Source: Pseudomonas sp. PH1b (GTDB taxonomy: Bacteria > Pseudomonadota > Gammaproteobacteria > Pseudomonadales > Pseudomonadaceae). Taken from it: a stretch of DNA of 64,000 bases. The stretch is taken from contig NZ_AYMU01000005.1 of assembly GCF_000633395.1 (NCBI RefSeq), positions 124,001-188,000 on the forward strand. The letters run 5' to 3'. The position numbers were made by a program, and so were the translations under genes. Positions 1-10,262 of the stretch are shown here, piece by piece; position 1 is the stretch's first letter; every line of letters starts with the position of its first letter. The notes under the pieces were generated by a model. It saw nothing but the letters and a program-made list of their open reading frames with translations, was not told the origin of the DNA and made no database searches.

Positions 1-188
1 ACAGAGCCCCCGCGATATCTCTGCCAGCCGTAGGAGCTGGCTTGCCAGCGAAGAGGCCCGCAAGACCGCCTTCGCCGGCAAGCCGGCTCCTACAGAACCC
101 CCGCGATATTTCTGCCAGCCGTAGGAGCTGGCTTGCCAGCGAAGGGGCCCGCAAGACCGCCTTCGCCGGCAAGCCAGCTCCTACAGCA
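1..188. repeat. REP palindrome pairs, two tandem units
   Basis: Two copies of a 91-base unit. GTAGGAGCTGGCTTGCCAGC begins at 30 and again at 121, and each copy is followed by the inverted partner ending in GGCTCCTAC or AGCTCCTAC. This is the common Pseudomonas REP family arranged head-to-head. The block lies just beyond the stop codon of preA (199) and may act as a 3' mRNA end or stabiliser. No gene is supported between 1 and 198. Confidence 0.9.
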
Positions 189-198
189 GGTGCGTGGG

Positions 199-1473
199 TC
201 ACACCGCTTCGCGGTAGGGATTGCGCGGATCATGCAGCCAGTCGAGGAACGGCTTGCCGGTTTGCTGAGGCACCATCTCGATGCAGTCCTGCACCGGGCA
301 GGTGATCTGGCACAGGTTGCAACCCACGCATTCGTCGTCGATCACTTCATATTTATGGGTGCCGTCCGCTTGCCTGAGGCTGGCAATCGCCTGGTGCGAA
401 GTGTCTTCGCAGGCAATATGACAACGGCCGCAACCGATGCACGCCTCCTGGTCAATTTTCGCGATCACCTGGTAGTTGATGTCCAGGTACTTCCAGTCCG
501 TGGTGTTGCCCACCGCGCGCCCGCTGAAGTCTTGCAGGCTGTGGTAGCCCTGGCTGTCCATCCACCGCGACAGCCCATCCTTCATTTCCTCGACGATGCG
601 AAAGCCATGCAGCATCGCCGCGGTGCACACCTGCACCGCGCCGCAGCCCAGGGCCACGAACTCCGCCGCGTCGCGCCAGTTGCCGATGCCGCCAATGCCG
701 CAGATCGGCAGGCCGCGGGTCTGTGGATCGCGGGCGATCTCGGCCACCATGTTCAGGGCAATCGGCTTGACCGCCGAACCGCAGTAGCCGCCGTGGGTGC
801 TCTGGCTGCCCACCATGGGGTGGGCCACCATGCGCTCCAGGTCGACGCTGGTGATGGAGTTGATGGTGTTGATCAGCGATACCGCATCCGCGCCACCGCG
901 ATGGGCGGCGCGGGCCGCGGTGCGGATGTCGGTGATGTTCGGCGTCAGCTTGACGATCACCGGCAGCGAGCAATAAGTCTTGCACCAGCGGGTCACCTGT
1001 TCGACGTATTCCGGCACCTGGCCCACCGCCGCGCCCATGCCCCGTTCCGGCATGCCGTGAGGGCAGCCGAAATTCAGTTCGATGCCGTCGGCGCCGGTGG
1101 CTTCCACCAGGGGCAGGATGGCTTTCCACGATTCTTCGACGCAGGGCACCATCAGCGAGACGATCAGCGCCCGGTCCGGCCAGTCCTTCTTCACCTGGGT
1201 GATTTCCTGGAGGTTGATCTCCAGGGAACGGTCGGTGATCAGCTCGATATTGTTGATGCCCATGACCTCGCGGTTGGGCCCGAAGTGCGCCGAGTAGCGC
1301 GACGACACGTTGACCGCCGCCGGGTCTTCCCCGAGGGTTTTCCAGACCACGCCGCCCCAGCCGGCCTCGAACGCGCGGACCACGTTGTAGGCCTTGTCGG
1401 TGGGCGGCGCGGACGCCAGCCAGAACGGGTTGGGGGCTTTGATACCGGCAAAGACAATCGACAGATCGGCCAT
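199..1473 (-). CDS. preA: NAD-dependent dihydropyrimidine dehydrogenase, FMN/Fe-S subunit PreA
   Basis: Catalytic subunit of dihydropyrimidine dehydrogenase, which reduces uracil and thymine to their 5,6-dihydro forms, the first step of reductive pyrimidine breakdown in the cytosol. The 424-residue product has a dihydroorotate-dehydrogenase-like FMN barrel, including an ELNFGCPHG segment near residue 135. Two C-terminal ferredoxin-type 4Fe-4S motifs follow, CIGCGRC at about 345 and CVGCNLC at about 382. The ATG directly abuts the TAA of preT (TAAATG) and an AGGAGG lies eight bases upstream inside preT, so the pair should be translationally coupled. Length and domain order are normal for PreA/PydA. 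Family identification is secure; the electron donor is inferred from the family. Confidence 0.95.
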   Translation of the reverse strand: MADLSIVFAGIKAPNPFWLASAPPTDKAYNVVRAFEAGWGGVVWKTLGEDPAAVNVSSRYSAHFGPNREVMGINNIELITDRSLEINLQEITQVKKDWPDRALIVSLMVPCVEESWKAILPLVEATGADGIELNFGCPHGMPERGMGAAVGQVPEYVEQVTRWCKTYCSLPVIVKLTPNITDIRTAARAAHRGGADAVSLINTINSITSVDLERMVAHPMVGSQSTHGGYCGSAVKPIALNMVAEIARDPQTRGLPICGIGGIGNWRDAAEFVALGCGAVQVCTAAMLHGFRIVEEMKDGLSRWMDSQGYHSLQDFSGRAVGNTTDWKYLDINYQVIAKIDQEACIGCGRCHIACEDTSHQAIASLRQADGTHKYEVIDDECVGCNLCQITCPVQDCIEMVPQQTGKPFLDWLHDPRNPYREAV

Positions 1474-2841
1474 TTATGCAGCCTCCTGGTTGAGCATCAG
1501 TCGGGCATGCATGGCTTCTGCGGCCAGCTTGCCGTGTTGTACCGCCTGCACGGTGAGGTCCTGGCCGAGGCTGACGCAGTCGCCGCCGGCGTAGACCCCG
1601 GGAATGCTGGTGCGCAGCTGTTCGTCCACCTGGATGCGCTCGCCGCAGCGTTGCAGCTCCCGGGCCAGCGGGTCGCTGAGGGCGGCGCCGTCGAAGCCCT
1701 GGCCGATGGCCTTGAAGATCGCGTCGGCGGCCAGTTCGAAGGTGTCGCCGGTGCTCTGCAGGCGGCCTTCCACCAGCCGGGTGCGGGCAAAGCGCATGCC
1801 GCGCACCCGGCCCTGGTCATCCAGCAGCACCTGCTCGGGGGCGGCCCAGGTCAGCAGGCGCACCTGATTGGCCTTGGCGATCTCCTGTTCGTGCTCGGTG
1901 GCGCCCATGTCCTCCACGCCCCGGCGGTACACCAGGTTGACATCGCTGGCCCCCAGGCGCGCCATCTGCACCGCCATGTCGATGGCGGTGTTGCCGGCGC
2001 CGAGGACAATGCAGCGGTTGGCCAGGGGCAACTGGCTGAGGTCGTCGGCCTGGCGCAGTTCACGGATGTAGTCGGTGGCGGCCAGCAGCCCGGAGGCTTG
2101 TTCATGTTCCAGCCCAAGCTGCTTGCTGGCGGCCAGCCCGAGACCGAGGAACACCGCGTCGTACTCCTGATGCAGTTGGGTCAGGCTCAGGTTGTCGCCG
2201 AGTTTCTGCCCGTGACGGATCTCGATGCCGCCCACCCCGAGGAGAAATTCCAGCTCCTGCTGGGCGAAGTCGTCCACCAGCTTGTACTTGGCGATCCCGT
2301 ATTCGTTGAGGCCGCCGGCCTTGTCCCGGGCTTCGAAAATCACCACCTCATGGCCATGCAGGGCGCAACGGTGGGCGCAGGACAAACCCGCCGGGCCGGC
2401 ACCGACCACGGCGATGCGTTTGCCGGTGGGCGCGGCGCGCTGGAACGGGTGCTGGGTGAAGTGGGCGTTGTCCAGGGCATAGCGCTGCAGCAGGCCGATC
2501 AGTACCGGCGCGCATTCCTGGGCGTTGTTGCGCACGCAGGCCTGCTGGCAGAGGATCTCGGTGGGGCAGACCCGGGCGCAGCTGCCGCCGAGGATATTGG
2601 CCGAGAGAATCTTCTGCGCCGCGCCCTGGACGTTGTCGGTGTGGATATTGCGGATGAACGAGGGAATGTCGATCTCGCTGGGGCAGGCATTGACGCAGGG
2701 CGCGTCGTAGCAATACAGGCAGCGCGAGGCTTCCAGGTGCGCCTGGCGGGCATTGAGCGGCGGCGCCAGGTCGGTGAAATGGCCAGCCAGGCTGGCGTTG
2801 TCCAGGGTGGGGTGGGGCAAGTGGTTCAAGGTCTTGATCAC
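1474..2841 (-). CDS. preT: Dihydropyrimidine dehydrogenase, NAD(P)H/FAD subunit PreT
   Basis: Partner flavoprotein that passes electrons from NAD(P)H to PreA. The 455-residue protein resembles the small subunit of glutamate synthase. It has N-terminal cysteine clusters (CLYCYDAPC and CARVCP) for 4Fe-4S centres, an FAD-binding GAGPAGLSCA motif and a second dinucleotide fold at GAGNTAIDMA. A GTG at 2841 was preferred as start because GAGG precedes it by about eight bases and the sequence upstream looks unlike the family; an in-frame ATG at 2886 would add 15 residues. preT and preA form one minus-strand unit. hydA lies upstream on the same strand, separated by a REP block, so all three may share a transcript. 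Confidence 0.92.
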   Translation of the reverse strand: MIKTLNHLPHPTLDNASLAGHFTDLAPPLNARQAHLEASRCLYCYDAPCVNACPSEIDIPSFIRNIHTDNVQGAAQKILSANILGGSCARVCPTEILCQQACVRNNAQECAPVLIGLLQRYALDNAHFTQHPFQRAAPTGKRIAVVGAGPAGLSCAHRCALHGHEVVIFEARDKAGGLNEYGIAKYKLVDDFAQQELEFLLGVGGIEIRHGQKLGDNLSLTQLHQEYDAVFLGLGLAASKQLGLEHEQASGLLAATDYIRELRQADDLSQLPLANRCIVLGAGNTAIDMAVQMARLGASDVNLVYRRGVEDMGATEHEQEIAKANQVRLLTWAAPEQVLLDDQGRVRGMRFARTRLVEGRLQSTGDTFELAADAIFKAIGQGFDGAALSDPLARELQRCGERIQVDEQLRTSIPGVYAGGDCVSLGQDLTVQAVQHGKLAAEAMHARLMLNQEAA

Positions 2842-2913
2842 GGTTTTGGCCTCACGGTTCGTTTCTTGGTTGCCTCTGACGGGCATTTTCTGTAGCTGAG
2901 ATCACCCCTATCC

Positions 2914-3054
2914 GTAGGAGCCGGCTTGCCGGCGAATAGGCCTTTGACTCTTGCAAGGGATTTGCGGGCGCCTTCGCTGGCAAGCCAGCTCCTACAGGGG
3001 GCATGGGTTTCTGTAGGAGCGAGCTTGCTCGCGATAGGGGGGCAACGCCCCCCG
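2914..3054. repeat. REP pair plus a second REP type and GC-rich hairpin
   Basis: A GTAGGAGCCGGCTTGCCGGC element at 2914 faces an inverted copy ending near 2996. A different palindrome, GTAGGAGCGAGCTTGCTCGC, follows at 3013. A short G6/C6 hairpin lies at about 3039-3055, next to the hydA stop. The block sits between hydA and preT inside a same-strand cluster. The hairpin lacks a U-run, so full termination is not evident. Confidence 0.8.
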
Positions 3055-3057
3055 GTC

Positions 3058-4582
<1,525 letters not shown>

Positions 4583-4640
4583 GTGTCAGGAATAGAAGCT
4601 AGCCCGAGTTACAAGAAACAGCAAGAATATTTTTTATAAG

Positions 4641-4657
4641 CTTATATTCAATATAAG
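4641..4657. promoter_or_regulatory. AT-rich inverted repeat in hydA/NCS1 divergent region
   Basis: CTTATATT-C-AATATAAG is a perfect 8-1-8 palindrome in a strongly AT-rich stretch (about 4620-4680) between the divergent hydA and NCS1 genes. It may be an operator or part of a promoter. The base composition contrasts with the surrounding GC-rich coding DNA. Confidence 0.35.
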
Positions 4658-4691
4658 TTGCTGAAATTTAACGATTAAAAACACAAATCCG

Positions 4692-4719
4692 CAAAATGGT
4701 GCAGCGCCTCACCATTTTG
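4692..4719. promoter_or_regulatory. Perfect 10-bp-arm inverted repeat in divergent region
   Basis: CAAAATGGTG and CACCATTTTG are perfectly complementary arms separated by eight bases. A TTGACA-like -35 element begins seven bases downstream at 4726, although its -10 is weak. The site is central in the 620-base gap (4498-5118) that must hold both divergent promoters. Nothing coding is supported in the rest of the gap. Confidence 0.45.
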
Positions 4720-5118
4720 ACGCACTTGACAGGATCAAAAAATAGTCGAGATTTCCTATGTCGAATCAGCTGCTTGAGGAGGCGCTGGGAAGACCAATAA
4801 ATAATTAAAAAAATAAATGTGCACTGCTTTGGGTCCTGACCGAATGGACAACTTGCCAAACACCCGGCCTGAGTGAATTGGCAACTAACCAGGGACTTGC
4901 AAGTTGCTTGCATAAAACCCAATGACATCAGTTGTTTACATGGATTCCGCCGACTGTGCAGCAGCGACCGCGCAAGTACTTGGCATCTTTATTGAGTGCC
5001 GCCGCAGGTCGATGTGCCAGAGGCTGGAAGTCGTAAGTTCTCCGGCCATCGTCCGGCGCGCGAACCCTTCGCCTGCCGCCCTGATGAGCAAAATAATCAG
5101 AACAACAGTGGAGCGGCC

Positions 5119-6606
5119 ATGCAACAGATCAGATCCCAGGTGACCGAGCGCGAGGGCTTGTACGAGTTGGACGCCGGCAGCGACGTACTCGACAGCCCCC
5201 GTTACAACCACGACATCGCACCGACCAAGGTCCAGGAGCGCACCTGGAACAAATGGCACATCACCGCACTATGGATCGGCATGTCGATCTGCGTGCCCAC
5301 TTACACCCTGGGCGGGGTGCTCACCGCCTACTTCGGGCTCAGCGTTGGCGAGGCGCTGCTGGCGATCCTCCTGGCCAATATCGTGGTGCTGGTACCCCTG
5401 ACCCTCAACGCCTTTGCCGGCACCAAGTACGGCATTCCGTTCCCGGTGTTGCTGCGCTCATCGTTCGGCATCATCGGCTCCAACGTGCCGTGCCTGATCC
5501 GCGCCCTGGTGGCCTGCGGCTGGTTCGGCATCCAGACGATGTTCGGCGGGCTGGCGATCCACCTGTTCCTGGGCTCGATCTTCGAGGGCTGGAAGGCCCT
5601 GGGCGGCACCGGCGAGGTGATCGGCTTCATGATCTTCTGGACCCTCAACCTGTGGGTGGTGCTGCGCGGCGCCGAGTCGATCAAGTGGCTGGAAACCCTG
5701 TCCGCGCCGCTGCTGGTGGCGGTGGGTATCGGCCTGCTGGTGTGGGCTTTGCCCAATGTGTCCCTGAGCGAGTTGCTGGCAATCCCGCCCAAGCGTCCCG
5801 ACGGCGCCAGCGTCACCAGTTACTTCATGGCCGGGCTCACGGCGATGGTCGGCTTCTGGGCCACCCTGTCGCTGAACATTCCCGACTTCAGCCGCTACGC
5901 CAAAAGCCAGAAGGACCAGATCCTCGGGCAGATCTTCGGCCTGCCACTGACCATGTTCCTGTTCGCCGCCCTGGGGGTGGTGATGACCGCCGCCTCGGTG
6001 AAACTGGTGGGGGTCACCGTCTCCGATCCGGTGAGCCTGATCGGCCACATCCAGAGCCCGGGCTGGGTGGCCCTGGCCATGGCGTTGATCATCATCGCCA
6101 CCTTGTCCACCAACACCGCGGCCAACATCGTCTCGCCCACCAACGACTTCCAGAACCTGGCGCCGAAGCTGATCGGCCGCACCACCGCAGTGATCCTCAC
6201 CGGCCTGGTGGGGCTGGCGCTGATGGGCCACGAATTGCTGAAAAAGCTCGGCCTGCTGATTTCCGACGTCAGCCTGGAGACCGTGTATTCCAACTGGCTG
6301 CTGGGCTACTCCAGCCTGCTGGGGCCGATTGCCGGGATCATGGTGGTGGACTATTTCATCATCAAGAAACAGCGCCTGGACCTGGCCGGCCTGTACCGTG
6401 ACGACGTCTACCCGGCGTGGAACTGGCACGGCTTCATCGCCTTCGGCGTGCCGGTGGCGCTGACCCTGATGTCCCTGGGCAGCAGCGCCTTCAACTGGTT
6501 CTACAGCTACGGCTGGTTCACCGGTTCGGCCCTGGGCGGGCTGATCTACTACGGCCTGTGCAGCCTGCGCAGCGCCCAGGTAGCGACCGCCAAGACCCCG
6601 ACATGA
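5119..6606 (+). CDS. NCS1-family nucleobase:cation symporter
   Basis: Inner-membrane permease of the nucleobase:cation symporter-1 family, expected to import uracil, thymine, dihydropyrimidine or hydantoin for the adjacent catabolic enzymes. The 495-residue product has about twelve hydrophobic segments. It also carries family-like stretches such as WNKWHITALWIGM near the first membrane span and the SPTNDFQNL region in the second half. ATG 5119 is chosen because GGAG sits five bases upstream; a longer in-frame start at 4996 would add an untypical N-terminus. The substrate is inferred only from the divergent hydA-preTA genes and the following carbamoylase. Confidence 0.9.
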   Translation: MQQIRSQVTEREGLYELDAGSDVLDSPRYNHDIAPTKVQERTWNKWHITALWIGMSICVPTYTLGGVLTAYFGLSVGEALLAILLANIVVLVPLTLNAFAGTKYGIPFPVLLRSSFGIIGSNVPCLIRALVACGWFGIQTMFGGLAIHLFLGSIFEGWKALGGTGEVIGFMIFWTLNLWVVLRGAESIKWLETLSAPLLVAVGIGLLVWALPNVSLSELLAIPPKRPDGASVTSYFMAGLTAMVGFWATLSLNIPDFSRYAKSQKDQILGQIFGLPLTMFLFAALGVVMTAASVKLVGVTVSDPVSLIGHIQSPGWVALAMALIIIATLSTNTAANIVSPTNDFQNLAPKLIGRTTAVILTGLVGLALMGHELLKKLGLLISDVSLETVYSNWLLGYSSLLGPIAGIMVVDYFIIKKQRLDLAGLYRDDVYPAWNWHGFIAFGVPVALTLMSLGSSAFNWFYSYGWFTGSALGGLIYYGLCSLRSAQVATAKTPT

Positions 6607-6629
6607 ACACCCAACCAACCACCCTTCCC

Positions 6630-6728
6630 GTAGGAGCTGGCTTGCCAGCGAAGGCGTCCTCAGCCTTGTACACGGCTCCAGGGCCTCTTCGCCGGCAAGC
6701 GGAGCGTTGCCCGGCCGGCTCCTACAGA
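6630..6728. repeat. REP pair
   Basis: GTAGGAGCTGGCTTGCCAGC at 6630 faces an inverted partner that ends in GGCTCCTAC near 6725. The second half carries a short internal expansion (GGAGCGTTGCC) between the two halves of the palindrome. It lies between the NCS1 gene and the carbamoylase. Confidence 0.85.
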
Positions 6729-6813
6729 TACAGGTTTTGCCGGGCCATTATCCCGGGCGATTGCTGGCACGAATCCCCCGACACCATCAGAAGAAATGCC
6801 TGAGGAGATCACC

Positions 6814-8091
6814 ATGAACGCTGCCGTTGAGGTTCTGCAATCCAGCCATCAGCACATCAACCGCGACCGCCTCTGGCAGTCGCTCATGGAGCTGGCCCGG
6901 CTCGGGGCCACGGTCAAGGGCGGGGTCTGTCGCCTGGCCCTGACCGACCTCGACCGCCAGGCCCGGGACCTGTTCGTGCAATGGTGCGAAGCGGCCGGCT
7001 GCACGGTCACGGTGGACGGCATCGGCAACATCTTCGCCCGCCGTCCCGGGCGCAACCCGCAACTGCCACCGGTGATGACCGGCAGCCATATCGACACCCA
7101 GCCCACCGGTGGCAAGTTCGACGGCTGCTTCGGCGTGCTGGCCGGGGTGGAAGTGCTGCGCACCCTCAACGACCTCAAGCTGGAAACCGAGGCGCCCCTG
7201 GAAGTGGTGGTGTGGACCAACGAAGAAGGCTCGCGCTTCCCGCCGTGCATGATGGGCTCCGGGGTGTTCGCTGAAAAATTCACCCTGGAAGACACCCTGG
7301 CCAAGACCGACGCCGAGGGTGTCAGCGTCGGCGAGGCCCTGAACGCCATCGGCTACGCCGGAAAGCGCCAGGTCAGCGGGCACCCGGTGGGCGCCTATTT
7401 CGAGGCCCATATCGAGCAGGGGCCGGTCCTTGAAGACGAACGCAAGACCATAGGCGTGGTGCTCGGCGCCCTGGGCCAGAAGTGGTTCGACCTCAAGCTG
7501 CGGGGCGTCGAAGCCCACGCCGGCCCGACCCCCATGCACCTGCGCAAGGACGCCCTGGTGGGCGCCGCCGCCGTGGTCGCGGCGGTCAACCGCGCCGCCC
7601 TCGGCCACCAGCCCCACGCCTGTGGCACCGTTGGCTGCCTGCAGGCCTATCCAGGATCGCGCAACGTGATCCCGGGGGAGGTGCGCATGACCCTGGACTT
7701 CCGCCACCTGGAGCCGGCGCGCCTGGATTCGATGATTGCCGAAGTGCGCCAGGTGATCGACAACACCTGCGAACAACACGGCCTGAGCTTCGAACTGACC
7801 CCGACTGCGGACTTCCCACCGCTGTATTTCGACCCGGTGTGCGTCGATGCGGTGCGCGGTGCCGCACAAGGGTTGGGCCTGTCCCATATGGACATCGTCA
7901 GCGGCGCCGGGCACGACGCAATCTTCGTTGCCGAACTGGGCCCGGCGGGAATGATCTTCGTGCCTTGCGAAGGCGGCATCAGCCACAACGAAATCGAGAA
8001 CGCCGACCCCGACGACCTGGCTGCCGGCTGCGCCGTGCTGCTGCGCGCCATGCTCGCCGCCTCCCAATCCATCGCCCAACGCCAACCGTAG
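6814..8091 (+). CDS. M20-family N-carbamoyl amidohydrolase, likely beta-ureidopropionase
   Basis: Zn-dependent amidase of the hydantoinase/carbamoylase family, expected to release beta-alanine, CO2 and ammonia from N-carbamoyl-beta-alanine, the last step of reductive pyrimidine breakdown. The 425-residue product shows the metal-binding GSHIDTQ motif (His92), an aspartate in GGKFDG (Asp103) and the WTNEEGSRF motif (Glu137, Glu138). ATG 6814 is preferred over 6796 because GAGGAG lies just upstream. The TAG stop lies within the GTAGGAGCC of the next REP. The family also includes allantoate and L-carbamoylases, so the exact substrate is inferred from its neighbours. Confidence 0.88.
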   Translation: MNAAVEVLQSSHQHINRDRLWQSLMELARLGATVKGGVCRLALTDLDRQARDLFVQWCEAAGCTVTVDGIGNIFARRPGRNPQLPPVMTGSHIDTQPTGGKFDGCFGVLAGVEVLRTLNDLKLETEAPLEVVVWTNEEGSRFPPCMMGSGVFAEKFTLEDTLAKTDAEGVSVGEALNAIGYAGKRQVSGHPVGAYFEAHIEQGPVLEDERKTIGVVLGALGQKWFDLKLRGVEAHAGPTPMHLRKDALVGAAAVVAAVNRAALGHQPHACGTVGCLQAYPGSRNVIPGEVRMTLDFRHLEPARLDSMIAEVRQVIDNTCEQHGLSFELTPTADFPPLYFDPVCVDAVRGAAQGLGLSHMDIVSGAGHDAIFVAELGPAGMIFVPCEGGISHNEIENADPDDLAAGCAVLLRAMLAASQSIAQRQP

Positions 8092-8427
8092 GAGCCGGCT
8101 TGCCGGCGAAGAGGCCCTTGAGCCTTGCATCGGCCTTGAAGACGCCTTCGCTGGCAAGCCAGCTCCTACCGGGGGGCTGTGGTGTATCGACGAATCCGCC
8201 CACACCACCATCCCCGTAGGAGCCGGCTTGCCGGCGAAGAGGCCCGCAAGACCTGCATCGCCCATGCCGACGCCTTCGCTGGCAAGCCAGCTCCTACCGG
8301 GGGCCTGTGGTGTTTTCACGAGTCCGCCCACACCACCATTCCCGTAGGAGCCGGCTTGCCGGCGAAGAGGCCCGCAAGAAGTGCACCGCCCATGCCGACG
8401 CCTTCGCTGGCAAGCCAGCTCCTACAA
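8088..8427. repeat. REP array, three 128-bp units
   Basis: GTAGGAGCCGGCTTGCCGGC occurs at 8088, 8216 and 8344, an exact 128-base period. Each is followed by the inverted copy (TTCGCTGGCAAGCCAGCTCC) and a linker containing CCGCCCACACCACCAT. The first unit overlaps the last codon and stop of the carbamoylase gene. Open frames crossing the array are by-products of the repeat. Confidence 0.92.
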
Positions 8428-8488
8428 GGGCATCGTCAGCCGTTGATCCTGGCGTACACTGGCGAACTTTTCGCACGGGATGTCGACT

Positions 8489-9040
8489 ATGCACAGGATG
8501 GCGCTCTGTTTGGCCCTGGCTCTGAGCCTGGGGGGGTGTATCGATTACAAATGGGGCCACGACTGGAAGGCCGACAGCCTCGGCGGTTGGCAGGACGCCA
8601 GCAAGGGAAGGTATGACCAGGGCACCGCGTTCAAGCTGGCCTGCGGGCCCGAGCCGCTGTATGTGAAGCTGACCTCCGCGCCGTCCCACCATCTGATGTC
8701 GTTGCTGTTCATTCCCCTGGTCCCGGCGGCCACCGGCGATGACAACCATCTGAGCATCAACGCCCGCCACCCCAGCCTCTCGGCCTGTTCGGCGGCGCAG
8801 AACCCCCTGGTGATCAAGCTGGACAACCGGGTGATCAGCCATATCGGCTACGCAGCAGGCGACCAGGCGGGCAGTTGCGAGCTGCGCCTGGACGAGCGCG
8901 AGTTGCAGGGCGAGCGGGTGTCGATCGAGGTCAATCAGGCCGTGCTGCCTTGTGCCGTGGCCCCGCTGACCCTGAAGAAAAACGGCTTCTTCTGCCTGCG
9001 CAAAACCGAGTTCGGCGGTTCCAAGCCTTGTGACCGTTAG
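8489..9040 (+). CDS. Putative lipoprotein of unknown function
   Basis: I do not recognise the family. The 183-residue product starts with a short hydrophobic signal ending in a lipobox-like SLGGC, so it is probably lipidated at Cys17 and attached to the outer membrane or periplasmic face. The mature part has several cysteines, among them Cys62 in LACGPE and a C-terminal FFCLRKTEF segment, which could form disulfides. ATG 8489 has GGGA eight bases upstream; ATG 8480 is an in-frame alternative adding three residues. It stands alone after a REP array and 109 bases before a transporter gene. Confidence 0.75.
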   Translation: MHRMALCLALALSLGGCIDYKWGHDWKADSLGGWQDASKGRYDQGTAFKLACGPEPLYVKLTSAPSHHLMSLLFIPLVPAATGDDNHLSINARHPSLSACSAAQNPLVIKLDNRVISHIGYAAGDQAGSCELRLDERELQGERVSIEVNQAVLPCAVAPLTLKKNGFFCLRKTEFGGSKPCDR

Positions 9041-9149
9041 GGGCGGTCAGCTGCACGAACCTAAGCTAATTCCTAAAAAGTATTTATTTCCTATTTGTTA
9101 GATCGATTAGCTTTTTGCGACTTTCCTGTCTCCGAGAAGGTTCGCCCCC

Positions 9150-10118
9150 ATGCGCCTGCCCTTTGCTTTGCGTCGTAGCTTGTCGATCACCGCCCTGGCC
9201 GGCCTGGCGCTGGGCATGGCCCTCAATGCCCAGGCCGATACCGACCTGCGGATCGGCTACCAGAAATCCTCGACCCTGCTGGCCTTGCTCAAGGCCCAGG
9301 GCACCCTGGAAAAACAGCTGGCAGGGCAGGGGGTGAAGATCACCTGGCACGAATTCACCAGTGGCCTGCCGCTGGCGGAATCGCTGAATGTGGGCAATGT
9401 CGATATCAGCGCGGATGTCGCCGACACGGTGCCGGTCTTCGCCCAGGCCGCCGGGGCCAAGCTGACCTATTTCGCCACCGAAACCCCATCACCCGCCGCC
9501 CAGTCCATCGTCATTGCCAAGGACTCGCCACTCAAGTCCCTGGCTGACCTCAAGGGCAAGCGCATCGCCGTGACCAAGGCCGCCGGCAGCCATTACCTGC
9601 TGATCGCTGCCTTGCGCGAAGCGGGCTTGAGCTTCGCTGATATCCAGCCGGTGTACCTGACTCCGGCCGATGGCCGCGCGGCGCTGGAAACCGCCAAGGT
9701 CGATGCCTGGGTCACCTGGGAACCCTTCGTCGCCAGCGCCCAGCGCCAGCAGGGCGCGCGGGTGCTGCACGACGGCCAGGGGCTGGCCAGCTATCGCCGG
9801 TACTACCTGGCATCCAGCGATTACGCCAAGGCCCATCCCGAGGTGCTGAATCAGGTGTTTGCCGAGCTGCAGAAGACCGGCACCTGGGTCAAGGCGCATC
9901 CGGCCGAGGCGGCAAGACTGCTGGGCCCGCTGTGGGGCAACCTGGATGTACCGACCGTGGAACTGGCCAACAGCCGCCGCACCTATCAGGTGGAAGTGGT
10001 GAAGCCGGACGCCTTGGGCGAGCAGCAGAAAATCGCCGATGCCTTCTACCAGGAAAAGCTTTTGCCCAAGCCAGTGGATGCCCGGGCGGTGCAGTTGTGG
10101 AGCCCCAAGAAGTTGTGA
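9150..10118 (+). CDS. Sulfonate-type ABC transporter periplasmic binding protein (SsuA-like)
   Basis: Periplasmic solute-binding protein of the aliphatic sulfonate/nitrate/taurine class. The 322-residue product has a twin-lobed SsuA-like sequence after a signal peptide that ends near ALNAQA (about residue 29). The LRIGYQKSSTLL start of the mature protein and the TPADGRAALETAKVDAW stretch are typical of this group. No SsuB or SsuC gene follows; the next genes encode a ProV-ProW fusion and a ProX-like binding protein. An AT-rich upstream segment (about 9060-9115) is a likely promoter. The ligand is probably a sulfonate or related sulfur compound, but this is inferred from the family. Confidence 0.85.
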   Translation: MRLPFALRRSLSITALAGLALGMALNAQADTDLRIGYQKSSTLLALLKAQGTLEKQLAGQGVKITWHEFTSGLPLAESLNVGNVDISADVADTVPVFAQAAGAKLTYFATETPSPAAQSIVIAKDSPLKSLADLKGKRIAVTKAAGSHYLLIAALREAGLSFADIQPVYLTPADGRAALETAKVDAWVTWEPFVASAQRQQGARVLHDGQGLASYRRYYLASSDYAKAHPEVLNQVFAELQKTGTWVKAHPAEAARLLGPLWGNLDVPTVELANSRRTYQVEVVKPDALGEQQKIADAFYQEKLLPKPVDARAVQLWSPKKL

Positions 10119-10132
10119 TCGCTGGTTAGATT

Positions 10133-10199
10133 GCCTTCGCTGGCAAGCCAGCTCCCACCACGCGATGCCGTTGTGGGAGCCGGCTTGCCGGCGAACAGG
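10133..10199. repeat. REP pair, tight inverted arrangement
   Basis: CTTCGCTGGCAAGCCAGCTC is followed within 20 bases by GGGAGCCGGCTTGCCGGCGA, the two arms in the opposite order to most pairs in the window. It separates the binding-protein gene from the fused transporter gene and could uncouple their expression. The remaining bases 10119-10262 hold nothing else I can support. Confidence 0.85.
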
Positions 10200-10262
10200 C
10201 CTCCTCTTTTTTTCTTGTTCACCGCCGGCAACGCCATCCCGCGCCCGGCGTCAGGAGTTCCC

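Noticed and set aside
133..2895. A 920-codon open frame on the plus strand
   Set aside because: It lies antisense to preA and preT, both with clear Fe-S and flavin motifs; long antisense frames are common in GC-rich DNA.
4980..4998. Sigma-54-like sequence TGGCATCTTTATTGAG before the NCS1 gene
   Set aside because: The -24 block is imperfect and the -12 lacks GC; no activator is nearby.
8179..8616. Open frames across REP units at 8179-8616
   Set aside because: They translate REP palindromes (AGEEARK-type and GKPAPT-type peptides) and have no ribosome sites.
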